Positions 26,119 to 35,686 of a stretch of DNA of 64,000 bases are shown piece by piece (within the stretch, counting starts at the first letter, position 1; every line of letters begins with the position of its first letter). Under the pieces are notes generated by a model. The model was not told where the DNA came from. It saw only the letters and a list, made by a program, of their open reading frames with translations, and did no database searches. The stretch comes from Pseudomonas flavescens (lineage in GTDB: Bacteria > Pseudomonadota > Gammaproteobacteria > Pseudomonadales > Pseudomonadaceae), in assembly GCF_013408425.1 (NCBI RefSeq), contig NZ_JACBYV010000001.1:1178001-1242000 (forward strand), read 5' to 3'. Position numbers and translations under genes: made by a program.

Positions 26119-28080
26119 ATGAGTGCTGCGTCCCTGTATCCCGTGAGCCCCGAGGTGGCGGCCAATTCGTTGACCGACGAAGCCACCTACAAAGCCATGT
26201 ACCAGCAGTCCGTGGTCAACCCGGATGGCTTCTGGCGCGAGCAGGCTCAGCGCCTCGACTGGATCAAGCCTTTCACCAAGGTCAAGCAGACCTCGTTCGA
26301 CGACCACCACGTCGATATCAAATGGTTCGCCGACGGCACGCTCAACGTTTCCTACAACTGCCTTGATCGCCACCTGGCGGAGCGCGGCGATCAGATCGCG
26401 ATCATCTGGGAAGGCGACGACCCGTCCGAGCACAAGGAAATCACCTACCGCCAACTGCACGAGCAGGTGTGCAAGTTCGCCAACGCCCTGCGCGGCCAGG
26501 ACGTGCACCGCGGTGACGTGGTGACCATCTACATGCCGATGATCCCGGAAGCCGTGGTCGCCATGCTGGCGTGCGCCCGCATTGGTGCCATCCACTCCGT
26601 GGTGTTCGGTGGCTTCTCGCCGGAGGCCCTGGCCGGGCGCATCATCGACTGCTCCTCCAAGGTGGTGATCACCGCTGACGAAGGCCTGCGCGGCGGCAAG
26701 AAGATTCCGCTGAAAGCCAACGTCGACGACGCCCTGACCAACCCTGAAACGCGCAGCATCCAGAAGGTCATCGTGGTCAAGCGCACGGGTTCCGAGATCA
26801 AGTGGAACCAGCACCGCGACATCTGGTTCGAGGACCTGATGAAGGTGGCCGGCAGCGTTTGCGCGCCGAAGGAAATGGGCGCCGAAGAAGCGCTGTTCAT
26901 CCTTTACACCTCCGGCTCCACCGGCAAGCCCAAGGGCGTGTTGCACACCACCGGCGGTTACCTGCTGTATGCCGCGCTGACCCACGAGCGCGTGTTCGAT
27001 TACAAGCCGGGCGAGATCTACTGGTGCACCGCCGACGTGGGCTGGGTCACCGGCCATAGCTACATCGTCTATGGCCCGCTGGCCAACGGCGCGACCACGC
27101 TGCTGTTCGAAGGCATCCCCAATTACCCGGACGTGACCCGCGTGTCGAAGATCATCGACAAGCACAAGGTCAACATCCTCTACACCGCGCCGACCGCGAT
27201 CCGCGCCATGATGGCCCAGGGCACCGCCGCCGTCGAAGGTGCCGATGGCTCCAGCCTGCGTCTGCTCGGTTCGGTGGGCGAGCCGATCAACCCGGAAGCC
27301 TGGAACTGGTACTACGAGAAGGTCGGCCAGTCGCGCTGCCCGATCGTCGACACCTGGTGGCAGACCGAAACCGGTGGTTTCATGATCACCCCGCTGCCGG
27401 GCGCGACGGCACTCAAGCCGGGCTCGGCAACCCGTCCGTTCTTCGGCGTGGTACCGGCACTGGTGGACAATCTGGGCAACATCATCGAGGGCGCTGCCGA
27501 AGGCAACCTGGTGATCCTCGATTCCTGGCCGGGCCAGTCGCGCAGCCTGTACGGTGACCACGACCGTTTCGTCGATACCTACTTCAAGACCTTCAAGGGC
27601 ATGTACTTCACCGGTGACGGCGCACGCCGCGACGAAGACGGCTACTGGTGGATCACCGGTCGCGTCGACGATGTGCTCAACGTGTCCGGCCACCGCATGG
27701 GCACCGCGGAAGTGGAAAGCGCCATGGTCGCCCACCCGAAAGTCGCCGAGGCTGCCGTGGTTGGCGTGCCGCACGACATCAAGGGACAGGGTATCTATGT
27801 CTACGTGACCCTGAATCAGGGGCAGGAGCCGTCCGAGCAGTTGCGCCAGGAGCTCAAGGCCTGGGTGCGCAAGGAAATCGGTCCGATCGCCACCCCGGAC
27901 GTGATCCAGTGGGCGCCGGGGCTGCCGAAGACTCGCTCGGGCAAGATCATGCGGCGCATCCTGCGCAAGATCGCCACGGCCGAATACGACGCTCTCGGCG
28001 ACATCTCCACGCTGGCCGATCCGGGCGTGGTGCAACACCTGATCGACACCCACAAGTCGATGCAGACCGCCTGCGCCTGA
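26119..28080 (+). CDS. acsA: Acetyl-CoA synthetase
   Basis: 653-aa AMP-forming acetyl-CoA synthetase. The adenylation core is [21 protein letters not shown], with [10 protein letters not shown] (substrate/AMP), [20 protein letters not shown], and the C-terminal [15 protein letters not shown] carrying the Lys that protein acetyltransferases modify. Length is typical. The start has AGGTGA upstream. It lies between the TRAP operon and aotJ, as in P. aeruginosa (PA0887). It scavenges acetate for the same acetyl-CoA pool fed by the nearby lyases. The 243-bp upstream gap (25876-26118) has an AT-rich stretch near 26060-26105 but no certain promoter boxes. Confidence 0.97.
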   Translation: MSAASLYPVSPEVAANSLTDEATYKAMYQQSVVNPDGFWREQAQRLDWIKPFTKVKQTSFDDHHVDIKWFADGTLNVSYNCLDRHLAERGDQIAIIWEGDDPSEHKEITYRQLHEQVCKFANALRGQDVHRGDVVTIYMPMIPEAVVAMLACARIGAIHSVVFGGFSPEALAGRIIDCSSKVVITADEGLRGGKKIPLKANVDDALTNPETRSIQKVIVVKRTGSEIKWNQHRDIWFEDLMKVAGSVCAPKEMGAEEALFILYTSGSTGKPKGVLHTTGGYLLYAALTHERVFDYKPGEIYWCTADVGWVTGHSYIVYGPLANGATTLLFEGIPNYPDVTRVSKIIDKHKVNILYTAPTAIRAMMAQGTAAVEGADGSSLRLLGSVGEPINPEAWNWYYEKVGQSRCPIVDTWWQTETGGFMITPLPGATALKPGSATRPFFGVVPALVDNLGNIIEGAAEGNLVILDSWPGQSRSLYGDHDRFVDTYFKTFKGMYFTGDGARRDEDGYWWITGRVDDVLNVSGHRMGTAEVESAMVAHPKVAEAAVVGVPHDIKGQGIYVYVTLNQGQEPSEQLRQELKAWVRKEIGPIATPDVIQWAPGLPKTRSGKIMRRILRKIATAEYDALGDISTLADPGVVQHLIDTHKSMQTACA

Positions 28081-28100
28081 TCTGATCCCGCGCTGAACGC

Positions 28101-28136
28101 AAACGCCCCGCGCTGGCACTGCCGCGTGGGGCGTTT
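28101..28136 (+). terminator. Rho-independent terminator after acsA
   Basis: AAACGCCCCGCG and CGTGGGGCGTTTT form a strong stem with a T-run, starting 21 bp past the acsA stop. Confidence 0.88.
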
Positions 28137-28216
28137 TGCGTGGGGCTGCCGTTCACTGTCGATGGCGACGTGCGAGTTGCTTCCACAGCGGGATTGCAGG
28201 CCTGCTCTCGGGCCAC

Positions 28217-28311
28217 TGTCGCCAGGAATCCGATCTCGCCTATTTTCATTCTGTCAAGATGCTCTTGTCGGTGCTCTCTCTCATCTGTAATTAGTTGTCG
28301 CATCTGGGAAA
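28217..28311 (+). promoter_or_regulatory. Candidate ArgR binding half-sites upstream of aotJ
   Basis: Pseudomonas ArgR binds half-sites of the form TGTCGC-N8-AA. TGTCGC-N8-AA is found exactly at 28296-28311. A second TGTCGC lies at 28217-28222 (without the AA), and a weaker TGTCGG at 28266. The argR gene is the last gene of this cluster, so autoregulation of the aot-argR operon is expected from P. aeruginosa. The rest of the 374-bp gap (28081-28454) has no gene. Confidence 0.45.
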
Positions 28312-28454
28312 TATCGCCTGCCGCGCTATCGCTAGAATGCCGCACTTCCGTGCGACGCCCGCAGCCCTGCGCTACGCTGGCGACGTCACTACTCCATGGC
28401 CCGGGTAACCCGCCCAGGGCCAGCGAAACCCTATCCCTGTCAGGAGTTTCCTTC

Positions 28455-29234
28455 ATGAAAAAGATCGCACTGCTCGGCGCGCTGGCACTATCCCTGCTGT
28501 CGCCGCTGACCATGGCCCAGGAGGCCAAGGCGCTGCGTATCGGTATCGAAGCGGCTTACCCGCCGTTCGCCTACAAGACTCCCGACGGCAACATCACCGG
28601 CTTCGACTACGACATCGGTGTCGCCCTGTGCGAAGAGATGAAAGTCGAGTGCAAGTGGATCGAGCAGGAGTTCGACGGCCTGATCCCGGCACTCAAGGTC
28701 CGCAAGTTCGACGCGGTGCTGTCGTCGATGTCCATCACCGAAGAGCGCAAGCGCGCCGTGGACTTCACCGGCAAGTACTACGCCACGCCGGCCAAGCTGG
28801 CGATGAAGAGCGGGGCGGTGATGAACGACGTGGCCACCGACCTCAAGGGCAAGAAGATCGGCGTACAGCGTTCCTCCGTGTATGACCGTTACGCCACCGA
28901 CGTTTTCGGCCCGGCCGGTGCCGAGATCGTGCGTTACAGCTCGCAGAACGAAGTGTTCCTGGACCTCAGCGCTGGCCGCCTGGATGGCACCATCGCCGAC
29001 TCGGTGAACATCGAAGACGGCTTCCTCAAGACCGACGCTGGCAAGGGCTTCGCCTTCGTGGGCCCGGATTTCACCGAAGAGAAATACTTCGGCGAAGGCC
29101 AGGGCATCGCCGTGCGCAAGGGTGACAAGGCGCTGGCCGAGAAGATCAGCGCCGCGATCCTGGCCATCCGCGAAAACGGCAAGTACAAGGCCGTCCAGGA
29201 CAAGTACTTCAGCTTCGACGTCTACGGCAAGTAA
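28455..29234 (+). CDS. aotJ: Arginine/ornithine-binding periplasmic protein
   Basis: 259-aa ABC solute-binding protein for basic amino acids. A signal peptide covers about residues 1-21 (...LTMAQEA). Type 3 SBP motifs: LRIGIEAAYPPFAYKTPDGNITGFDYDIG and AVLSSMSITEERKRAVDFTGKYYATPAKL. The ATG at 28455 follows CAGGAG and gives 259 residues, as in P. aeruginosa AotJ. It is first of aotJQMP-argR, and a strong hairpin downstream should keep its mRNA level above that of the membrane genes. Confidence 0.96.
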   Translation: MKKIALLGALALSLLSPLTMAQEAKALRIGIEAAYPPFAYKTPDGNITGFDYDIGVALCEEMKVECKWIEQEFDGLIPALKVRKFDAVLSSMSITEERKRAVDFTGKYYATPAKLAMKSGAVMNDVATDLKGKKIGVQRSSVYDRYATDVFGPAGAEIVRYSSQNEVFLDLSAGRLDGTIADSVNIEDGFLKTDAGKGFAFVGPDFTEEKYFGEGQGIAVRKGDKALAEKISAAILAIRENGKYKAVQDKYFSFDVYGK

Positions 29235-29240
29235 GGCCTC

Positions 29241-29302
29241 GATCTGCTGCGCTTGGGCCATGCGGCGTTGAAACACGCGCGCACGGTCGTAGTTCGCAGA
29301 TC
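29241..29302. repeat. 62-bp element with 7-bp inverted ends
   Basis: GATCTGC (29241-29247) and GCAGATC (29296-29302) are the ends. The left part, CTGCTGCGCTTGGGCCATGC onward, matches 24 of 27 bases of the element at 6208-6333. It is a shorter member of the same repeat family, between aotJ and aotQ. Confidence 0.55.
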
Positions 29303-29320
29303 GTGGCTTCTTGTCGAAGG

Positions 29321-29358
29321 GTGGCACACGCCGACTGTTCTTGGCGTGTGCCACTTTT
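29321..29358 (+). terminator. Strong intra-operon hairpin between aotJ and aotQ
   Basis: GTGGCACACGCC and GGCGTGTGCCAC form a perfect 12-bp stem with a 10-nt loop, followed by TTTTG. It looks like a partial terminator or 3'-end stabiliser. Such hairpins after binding-protein genes give more binding protein than permease. Confidence 0.7.
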
Positions 29359-29403
29359 GCGTTGCATTTCCGGCGCCCGATGGCGCACCCATGAGGTAAG
29401 CGG

Positions 29404-30093
29404 ATGCTCAACGGCTACGGCTCGTCCATTCTCGATGGCGCCTGGCTCACCCTGATCCTGGCGCTGACGTCGATGGCGGTGGCCATCGTGCTCGGCCTGG
29501 TTGGCGCTGCGTTTCGGCTGTCGCCAGTGCGCTGGCTGGCGGTACTCGGTGAGACCTATTCGACAGTGATCCGCGGCATTCCCGATCTGGTGCTGATCCT
29601 GCTGATCTTCTATGGCGGACAGGATCTGGTGAACCGGGTGATGCCGATGCTCGGCTATGACGAGTACATCGATATCAATCCTTTCGTCGCCGGCGTGTTC
29701 ACCATGGGCTTCATTTTCGGCGCCTACCTGTCGGAAACCTTCCGCGGTGCCTTCATGGCCATTCCCAAGGGGCAGGCGGAGGCGGGGGCGGCCTATGGCA
29801 TGAGCAGCCTGCAGGTGTTCCTGCGCATTCTGGTGCCGCAGATGATCCGTTTCGCCATTCCCGGGTTCACCAACAACTGGCTGGTGCTGACCAAGGCCAC
29901 GGCGCTGATCTCGGTGGTCGGTCTGCAGGACATGATGTTCAAGGCCAAGAGCGCCGCCGATGCCACGCGTGAGCCCTTCACCTTCTACCTGGCGGTGGCC
30001 GGCCTGTATCTGCTGATCACCAGTGTCTCCCTGCTGGCCCTGCGTTATCTGGAAAAGCGCTACTCGGTCGGCACCAAGGCCGCCGAACTGTGA
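29404..30093 (+). CDS. aotQ: Arginine/ornithine ABC transporter permease AotQ
   Basis: 229-aa HisM/HisQ-family inner-membrane permease, with about five helices. The EAA-loop signature is seen as AIPKGQAEAGAAYGMSSLQVF, and TYSTVIRGIPDLVLI is the N-terminal family block. Length equals that of P. aeruginosa AotQ. It ends 10 bp before aotM. Confidence 0.95.
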   Translation: MLNGYGSSILDGAWLTLILALTSMAVAIVLGLVGAAFRLSPVRWLAVLGETYSTVIRGIPDLVLILLIFYGGQDLVNRVMPMLGYDEYIDINPFVAGVFTMGFIFGAYLSETFRGAFMAIPKGQAEAGAAYGMSSLQVFLRILVPQMIRFAIPGFTNNWLVLTKATALISVVGLQDMMFKAKSAADATREPFTFYLAVAGLYLLITSVSLLALRYLEKRYSVGTKAAEL

Positions 30094-30103
30094 GGGGCGA
30101 ACG

Positions 30104-30802
30104 ATGATCTTCGATTACACCGTCATCTGGGACAGCCTGCCGCTGTATTTCGGCGGCGTACTGGTCACCCTCAAGCTGCTGGCCATCGCGCTGTTCTTCG
30201 GCCTGCTGCTCGCCGTGCCTCTGGCGCTGATGCGCACCTCGCGCTCGCCGTGGGTCAACGGCCCGGCCTGGCTGTACACCTACGTGATTCGCGGCACGCC
30301 GATGCTGGTGCAACTGTTCCTGATCTACTACGGCCTGGCCCAGTTCGAGGCGGTGCGTGAGAGCGTGCTGTGGCCGTACCTGTCCAATGCCACCTTCTGC
30401 GCCTGCCTGGCGTTCGCCATCAATACCAGCGCCTACAGCGCCGAAATCCTCGCCGGCAGCCTCAAGGCCACGCCCCATGGCGAGATCGAGGCGGCCAAGG
30501 CGATGGGCATGTCGCGGGCCAAGCTGTACCGTCGCATTCTGCTGCCTTCGGCGCTGCGCCGCGCGCTGCCGCAGTACAGCAACGAAGTGATCATGATGCT
30601 GCACACCACCAGCCTGGCGTCCATCGTCACGCTGATCGACATCACCGGTGCAGCGCGTACGGTCAGTTCCCAGTATTACCTGCCGTTCGAGGCGTTCATC
30701 ACCGCCGGCCTGTTCTACCTGTGCCTGACCTTCATTCTGGTGCGCCTGTTCAAACTGGCCGAGCGTCGCTGGCTGGCCTACCTGGCGCCGCGGCGCAGCT
30801 GA
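30104..30802 (+). CDS. aotM: Arginine/ornithine ABC transporter permease AotM
   Basis: 232-aa second permease. Family blocks are TYVIRGTPMLVQLFLIYYG and the EAA loop SLKATPHGEIEAAKAMGMSR. The ATG at 30104 has GAGGGGCG upstream and gives the known AotM length. With AotQ it forms the membrane channel. The small gene found between aotM and aotP in P. aeruginosa (PA0891) is absent here. Confidence 0.95.
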   Translation: MIFDYTVIWDSLPLYFGGVLVTLKLLAIALFFGLLLAVPLALMRTSRSPWVNGPAWLYTYVIRGTPMLVQLFLIYYGLAQFEAVRESVLWPYLSNATFCACLAFAINTSAYSAEILAGSLKATPHGEIEAAKAMGMSRAKLYRRILLPSALRRALPQYSNEVIMMLHTTSLASIVTLIDITGAARTVSSQYYLPFEAFITAGLFYLCLTFILVRLFKLAERRWLAYLAPRRS

Positions 30803-30856
30803 CCGGCCATTATTACGAAGTAGCGGCATGACATCGGATTCAAGAGAGTGGAAAGC

Positions 30857-31621
30857 ATGTACAAGCTCGAAGTGAAGGATCTGCACAAGCGCTACGGCAG
30901 CCACGAGGTGCTCAAGGGCGTATCGCTGGCTGCCAAGGCCGGCGACGTGATCAGCATCATCGGCTCCAGCGGTTCCGGCAAGAGCACCTTCCTGCGTTGC
31001 ATCAACCTGCTCGAACAGCCCCACGCCGGGCAGATTCTGCTCAACGGCGAGGCGCTCAAGCTGGTGCCCGGCAAGGATGGCGCCCTGCGCGCTGCCGATG
31101 ACAAGCAACTGCAGCGCCTGCGTTCGCGCCTGGCCATGGTGTTCCAGCACTTCAACCTGTGGTCGCACATGAACGTGCTGGAAAACGTCATGGAAGCGCC
31201 AGTGCACGTGCTGGGCATGAGCAAGGCCGAGGCCCGCGAGAAGGCCGAACACTACCTGCAGAAGGTTGGCGTGGCGCACCGCAAGGAGGCCTATCCGGCG
31301 CACATGTCCGGCGGCGAGCAGCAGCGCGTAGCGATTGCCCGGGCGCTGGCGATGGAGCCGGAAGTCATGCTGTTCGACGAGCCAACCTCGGCGCTTGATC
31401 CGGAACTGGTCGGCGATGTGTTGAAGGTGATGCGCGATCTGGCTGGCGAGGGGCGTACCATGGTGGTGGTGACCCACGAAATGGGCTTTGCCCGCGAAGT
31501 CTCCAACCAGTTGCTGTTCCTGCATCAGGGCCTGGTGGAGGAGCAGGGCGACCCACGCGAGGTGTTGGCCAACCCGCAATCTCAACGTCTGCAACAGTTC
31601 CTCAGCGGTAGTCTCAAGTAG
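30857..31621 (+). CDS. aotP: Arginine/ornithine ABC transporter ATPase AotP
   Basis: 254-aa polar amino-acid ABC ATPase. Walker A is GSSGSGKST, the Q-loop is MVFQHFNLWSHMNVLENV, the signature is MSGGEQQRVAIARALAM, Walker B is VMLFDEPTSALDPE, and the H-loop is VVTHEMGFA. The ATG at 30857 is preferred over a GTG three codons upstream because it gives the family length and follows GGAAAG. Confidence 0.95.
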   Translation: MYKLEVKDLHKRYGSHEVLKGVSLAAKAGDVISIIGSSGSGKSTFLRCINLLEQPHAGQILLNGEALKLVPGKDGALRAADDKQLQRLRSRLAMVFQHFNLWSHMNVLENVMEAPVHVLGMSKAEAREKAEHYLQKVGVAHRKEAYPAHMSGGEQQRVAIARALAMEPEVMLFDEPTSALDPELVGDVLKVMRDLAGEGRTMVVVTHEMGFAREVSNQLLFLHQGLVEEQGDPREVLANPQSQRLQQFLSGSLK

Positions 31622-31680
31622 TTGGCGTTATCATCCCTGCACGCTCCTTTCCACTGCCCTCAGAGCCCGACCTGCCCATC

Positions 31681-32661
31681 ATGACTGCTCACCGAATCGG
31701 CTTCCTGCTTTGGCCTTCCACCAAGCCCCTGACACTGGCGCTGGCGGAAGAGGCCCTGAGCGTCGCTCAGCGCGTTCATCCGGAAGTGGTTTACGAGGTG
31801 TCGTTCCTGCAGGCCGAAGAGCCTGTCGAGGGGGCCTGGCGCCTGCCGGGCAGCCCTTGGGCCGGTGGGCTGGAGGGCTACCGCAAGCTGTTCCTGCTCG
31901 CCGATGAGCCACCAGCCACCGTAGCCCCGGCATTGGCTGCGGCGCTCAAGCAGGTGGCGCGCAGCGGCTGCTGCGTGGGAGCGGTCGCCGCTGGCGTCTA
32001 TCCCCTGGCCCAGCTCGGCCTGCTCGATGGCTATCGGGCGGCCGTGCACTGGCGCTGGCAGGATGATTTCGCCGAGCGCTTCCCCAAGGTGATCGCCACC
32101 AGCCACCTGTTCGACTGGGATCGCGATCGCCTCACGGCCTGCGGCGGCATGGCGGTAATGGACATGCTGCTGGCCCTGCTGGCCCGTGATCATGGGGCCG
32201 AACTGGCCGGCGCGGTATCCGAGGAGCTGGTGGTCGAGCGCATTCGCGAAGGTGGCGAGCGTCAGCGCATTCCGTTGCAGAATCGCCTCGGCTCCAGCCA
32301 TCCCAAGCTCACCCAGGCGGTGCTGCTGATGGAGGCCAACATCGAGGAGCCGCTGACCACCGACGAGATCGCCCAGCATGTCTGCGTGTCGCGTCGGCAA
32401 CTGGAACGCATCTTCAAGCAGTACCTCAATCGCGTGCCCAGCCAGTACTACCTGGAACTGCGCCTGAACAAGGCCCGGCAACTGCTGATGCAGACCAGCA
32501 AGTCGATCATCCAGATCGGCCTGTCCTGCGGCTTCTCCTCGGGCCCGCATTTCTCCAGCGCGTACCGCAACTTCTTCGGCGCCACACCGCGGGAAGACCG
32601 CAATCAGCGGCGCAGCAACAACCCCTTCGAACTGACCTCGGCGCCCGTCGAGCGCGGCTGA
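31681..32661 (+). CDS. argR: Arginine-responsive AraC-family regulator ArgR
   Basis: 326-aa AraC-type regulator with an N-terminal GATase1/DJ-1-like domain (about 5-185, ...VGAVAAGVYPLAQLGLL) and a C-terminal double helix-turn-helix (about 215-315): TTDEIAQHVCVSRRQLERIF and IQIGLSCGFSSGPHFSSAYRNFFGATP. It controls arginine uptake and catabolism in P. aeruginosa and is the last gene of the aot operon there. The match in architecture and position is complete. The aru catabolic operon that normally follows in P. aeruginosa is not found here; an oxidase cluster follows instead. Confidence 0.95.
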   Translation: MTAHRIGFLLWPSTKPLTLALAEEALSVAQRVHPEVVYEVSFLQAEEPVEGAWRLPGSPWAGGLEGYRKLFLLADEPPATVAPALAAALKQVARSGCCVGAVAAGVYPLAQLGLLDGYRAAVHWRWQDDFAERFPKVIATSHLFDWDRDRLTACGGMAVMDMLLALLARDHGAELAGAVSEELVVERIREGGERQRIPLQNRLGSSHPKLTQAVLLMEANIEEPLTTDEIAQHVCVSRRQLERIFKQYLNRVPSQYYLELRLNKARQLLMQTSKSIIQIGLSCGFSSGPHFSSAYRNFFGATPREDRNQRRSNNPFELTSAPVERG

Positions 32662-32669
32662 TGATTACC

Positions 32670-32695
32670 GGTGGACGAGGCGCTCCTCGTCCACC
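32670..32695 (+). terminator. Strong hairpin after argR
   Basis: GGTGGACGAGG and CCTCGTCCACC form an 11-bp stem with a CGCT loop, 9 bp past the argR stop. There is no T-run. It may be a terminator or a REP-like repeat of the GGTGGAC family, since related arms continue to about 32747. Confidence 0.55.
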
Positions 32696-32804
32696 AGCAT
32701 CGGTCAGCCTGCAGTGGTGTACGGCGCTTTTCCCGCCCACCACTGCAGAACCGGTGTTCGTGAAAGTCAGGCGCCGCTGTTTCAGCAGGTTTCTCCGGGC
32801 GTTT

Positions 32805-33158
32805 TCAGGCGCAGGGCGGCAGCGCCATGATCGGCAGGGCGATGAACACCACGGCGATGGCGGCGATCAGATTGCCACCGGCCGACACATTCGCCACGAA
32901 CCGCTCGCGGTCGCTGCGGTCGGGCTGCCGTGCCGCGTTGTGGAACAGACGCGCCAGGGCCAACAGCATGAGCGTGGTGAACAGCGACAGAGCCGCCAGG
33001 GTCAGATTCAGCCAGGTCCAGGGCCCGTCATCCAGCGGCGGTGGCGCGACCGAGCAGCCAACGCCCTGGCCGCCGTAGAGCGCGACGAACCACAGGCTCC
33101 AGATACTCAGGCCGGTGACGATGTGGATCGGGTTGTAGGCCGAGCGCAGGCTTTGCAT
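32805..33158 (-). CDS. Small membrane protein of the caa3-type oxidase operon
   Basis: 117-aa protein with three membrane segments: about 10-30, 48-68 and 92-112. No named family was recognised. Its ATG overlaps the stop of the fused subunit I-III gene by one base (TGATG), so it is cotranslated. The size and place suit a small accessory or subunit-IV-like protein of the oxidase. The upstream in-frame residues (33159-33212) lie inside the previous gene and were not used. Confidence 0.75.
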   Translation of the reverse strand: MQSLRSAYNPIHIVTGLSIWSLWFVALYGGQGVGCSVAPPPLDDGPWTWLNLTLAALSLFTTLMLLALARLFHNAARQPDRSDRERFVANVSAGGNLIAAIAVVFIALPIMALPPCA

Positions 33159-35686
33159 CACGCGCCTCCGAATGCGGGGGGGAAAAGAGCGATGGCGAAG
33201 TAGCTCGTCCACAGCACACCGAGGCTGTAGTTCCAGAACTGCGCCACCACCAGCGGTTCGTAGGGCGACTCGGCGCTGACGTAGCCGATGCGCACGCGCA
33301 GTGCCTGCAAGGCGCTGAGCGTGCCAGCGAGCAGGGCGTGGCCAAAGCTGTAGGCGAGCATCACGAAGATCACCGCATCATGGGCACGAACGGTGGGCTG
33401 CAGTGCCTCGCTGAGCAGCGCCCAGAGCAGCAGCGCGGCCTGTATCAGGCCTATCGCGGCAAGGCCCATCTGGCAGGTCAGCAGGCCTCGGGCGTCTCTC
33501 TGGCGCAGGCGGGCGAGCACCCGCCGGTGCCAGGGCGTGGCCAGGGTCAGCAGCAGGGCGCTGGCGAACAGCAGCCAATGGTTGAATACCGGCGCATCCG
33601 GCACCTGCCAGTTCGGCGCCACCGTCCACAGGTAGAACCAGCCGAACAGCAACGCCAGGTACAGTGCGCCATTGGACAGCAGGGTCACGCCCATGCCCCA
33701 CAGCCCCGGGCCGTCGCAGGTTCGCGAATGCAGCGGCGGTTCGCCGGGCTGGGTCTTGGCATCCGGCGCCGCCTTGGGGTGGGCACCGTTCTCCCAACTC
33801 CAGCGCAGCAGCACCACGATCGAGGCGAAACAGGCCACCAGCGCCAGGGTGTAGGTCTTGGTCAGCAGGCTCAGGCACACCACGGCGATGCAGCAGGCGG
33901 CAATGAACGGCAGCCAGCTGTTGCCGGGCAGGTGGATAATTTCCCTGACTTCGCCGGTCAGCGGGTCGACGCCCCAGGTTTCCCGGCGGCCGTGGTCGAT
34001 CACCGTCAGGGCATGCTCACCGCGAGCCATGCTGTCACCCAGATCCGGGTCACGCCACAGCGGATGGCGGTCGGTGACCTTGGCCAGGCTGACGAAGTTG
34101 TACGGGTTGGGCGGCAGGCTGGTGGCCCACTCCATGGTATCGGCCTGCCAGGGATTCTTGCCGGCGGGTTTGCCGTAGCGGTAGTGCAGGATCAGATCCA
34201 GCAGCAGGGTGGCGATACCGATCACCATGATGAAGCTGCCGATCGACGAGATCAGGTTGGGCATGTCCCAGCCCAGGCCCGTGTCGTAGGTATAGACGCG
34301 CCTCGGCATGCCCAGCAGGCCGGTCCAGTGCATGATCAGGAAGGTCATGTTGAAACCGATGAACACCAGCCAGAACCCCCACTTGCCCAGGCGTTCGGAA
34401 GCCATGCGCCCGGAGAAGTGCGGCAACCAGTAATACAGCCCGGCGATCAACGGAAAGAGCATGCCGCCGATCAGCACGTAGTGGAAATGCGCGACCACGA
34501 AGTGGGTGTCGTGCACCTGCCAGTCGAAGGGCACCAGAGCCAGCATCACCCCGGTCAGCCCGCCGCACACGAAGGTGATCAGAAAACCCACGAGCCACAG
34601 CATCGGTACGTTGTAGCGCGGTTTGCCGAGCCACAGCGTGGCGATCCAGGCGAATACCTGAATCGCCGTGGGTATCGCCACCAGCATGCTCGCTGCGGAA
34701 AAGAACGCCTGGGCCAGCTGCGGGATGCCCACCGTGAACATGTGGTGCACCCACAGGCCGAAGCTGATGAAGCCGGTGGTGAGCACGCCCAGCACCACGG
34801 CGCGATAGCCCACCAGCGGGCGGCCGCAGAACACCGGCAGCAGGGTCGAGACGATGCCGGCGGCCGGCAGGAAGATGATGTACACCTCGGGGTGGCCGAA
34901 CAGCCAGAACAGGTGCTGCCAGAGCAGCGGATCTCCGCCGCGCGCCACTTCGAAGAAGGGCAGGCCCGCAGCCCGTTCAAGCTCCAGCAGGATGCTGCCG
35001 AGAATCAGCGGCGGAAAGCCGATGACGATCATCATCGCCATGGTCAGGATGTACCAGGCGTAGATCGGCATTCTGTTCAGCGCCATGCCTTCGGCACGGG
35101 TGCGCAGGATCGATACCACCAGTTCGACACCGGCCGACACCGCGGAGATCTCCACGAAGGTGATACCCAGCAGCCAGAAGTCGGCGTTGATTCCCGGTGA
35201 ATGCGCGGCGCTGGACAGCGGCGTGTACATGAACCAGCCAGCGTTGGGTGCCACGCCCAGGAGCAGGCTGGAACAGATGATCAGACCGCCGAACAGGTAG
35301 CACCAGTAGCCCAGTGCCGAGAGCCGTGGAAAGACCAGATCCCTTGCGCCGAGCATCTTCGGAATCAGGTACACCGCCAGGCCTTCCATCATGGGCACGG
35401 CGAACAGGAACATCATCACCGTGCCGTGCATGGTGAACACCTGGTTGTACATTTCCGCGCCCATGAAGGCGTTGCCCGGCAGTGCCAGCTGGGTGCGGAT
35501 CAGCATCGCCAGCAGGATGCCGAAAATGAAGAAGCCCAGGCCGGTGACCATAAAGCGCAGGCCCAGGGTGGTGTGGTTGACGATGGTCAGCGCACGCCAG
35601 CCCCTCGGGTTGCCCCACACCTCGTTGAACTGGTCGTGCAGGGCGTCGGTGTCTTCGCCGCGTTGTGTTTCGCGCGTTTCACTCAT
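33158..35686 (-). CDS. Cytochrome c oxidase subunit I-III fusion
   Basis: 842-aa fusion of heme-copper oxidase subunit I (about 1-560) and subunit III (about 655-840). Subunit I keeps heme ligands His87 (HGTVMMF) and His400/His402 (VAHFHYV), CuB ligands His265 and His314/His315, Tyr269 (GHPEVY), the D-channel pair Asp116 and Glu267, and Arg462-Arg463. Two proton-path residues differ from the A-type enzymes: Gln343 where the K-channel Lys stands (IPTAIQVF for IPTGIKVF), and Ser123 where the D-channel Asn131 is expected. The ATG at 35686 overlaps the subunit II stop by 4 bp. It reduces oxygen to water with cytochrome c electrons. Confidence 0.92.
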   Translation of the reverse strand: MSETRETQRGEDTDALHDQFNEVWGNPRGWRALTIVNHTTLGLRFMVTGLGFFIFGILLAMLIRTQLALPGNAFMGAEMYNQVFTMHGTVMMFLFAVPMMEGLAVYLIPKMLGARDLVFPRLSALGYWCYLFGGLIICSSLLLGVAPNAGWFMYTPLSSAAHSPGINADFWLLGITFVEISAVSAGVELVVSILRTRAEGMALNRMPIYAWYILTMAMMIVIGFPPLILGSILLELERAAGLPFFEVARGGDPLLWQHLFWLFGHPEVYIIFLPAAGIVSTLLPVFCGRPLVGYRAVVLGVLTTGFISFGLWVHHMFTVGIPQLAQAFFSAASMLVAIPTAIQVFAWIATLWLGKPRYNVPMLWLVGFLITFVCGGLTGVMLALVPFDWQVHDTHFVVAHFHYVLIGGMLFPLIAGLYYWLPHFSGRMASERLGKWGFWLVFIGFNMTFLIMHWTGLLGMPRRVYTYDTGLGWDMPNLISSIGSFIMVIGIATLLLDLILHYRYGKPAGKNPWQADTMEWATSLPPNPYNFVSLAKVTDRHPLWRDPDLGDSMARGEHALTVIDHGRRETWGVDPLTGEVREIIHLPGNSWLPFIAACCIAVVCLSLLTKTYTLALVACFASIVVLLRWSWENGAHPKAAPDAKTQPGEPPLHSRTCDGPGLWGMGVTLLSNGALYLALLFGWFYLWTVAPNWQVPDAPVFNHWLLFASALLLTLATPWHRRVLARLRQRDARGLLTCQMGLAAIGLIQAALLLWALLSEALQPTVRAHDAVIFVMLAYSFGHALLAGTLSALQALRVRIGYVSAESPYEPLVVAQFWNYSLGVLWTSYFAIALFPPAFGGA

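Noticed and set aside
26116..28119. 667-codon open frame antisense to acsA
   Set aside because: High-GC DNA gives long antisense frames. The translation has low-complexity, His/Gly-rich composition and no family motif, while the plus strand is a full acetyl-CoA synthetase.
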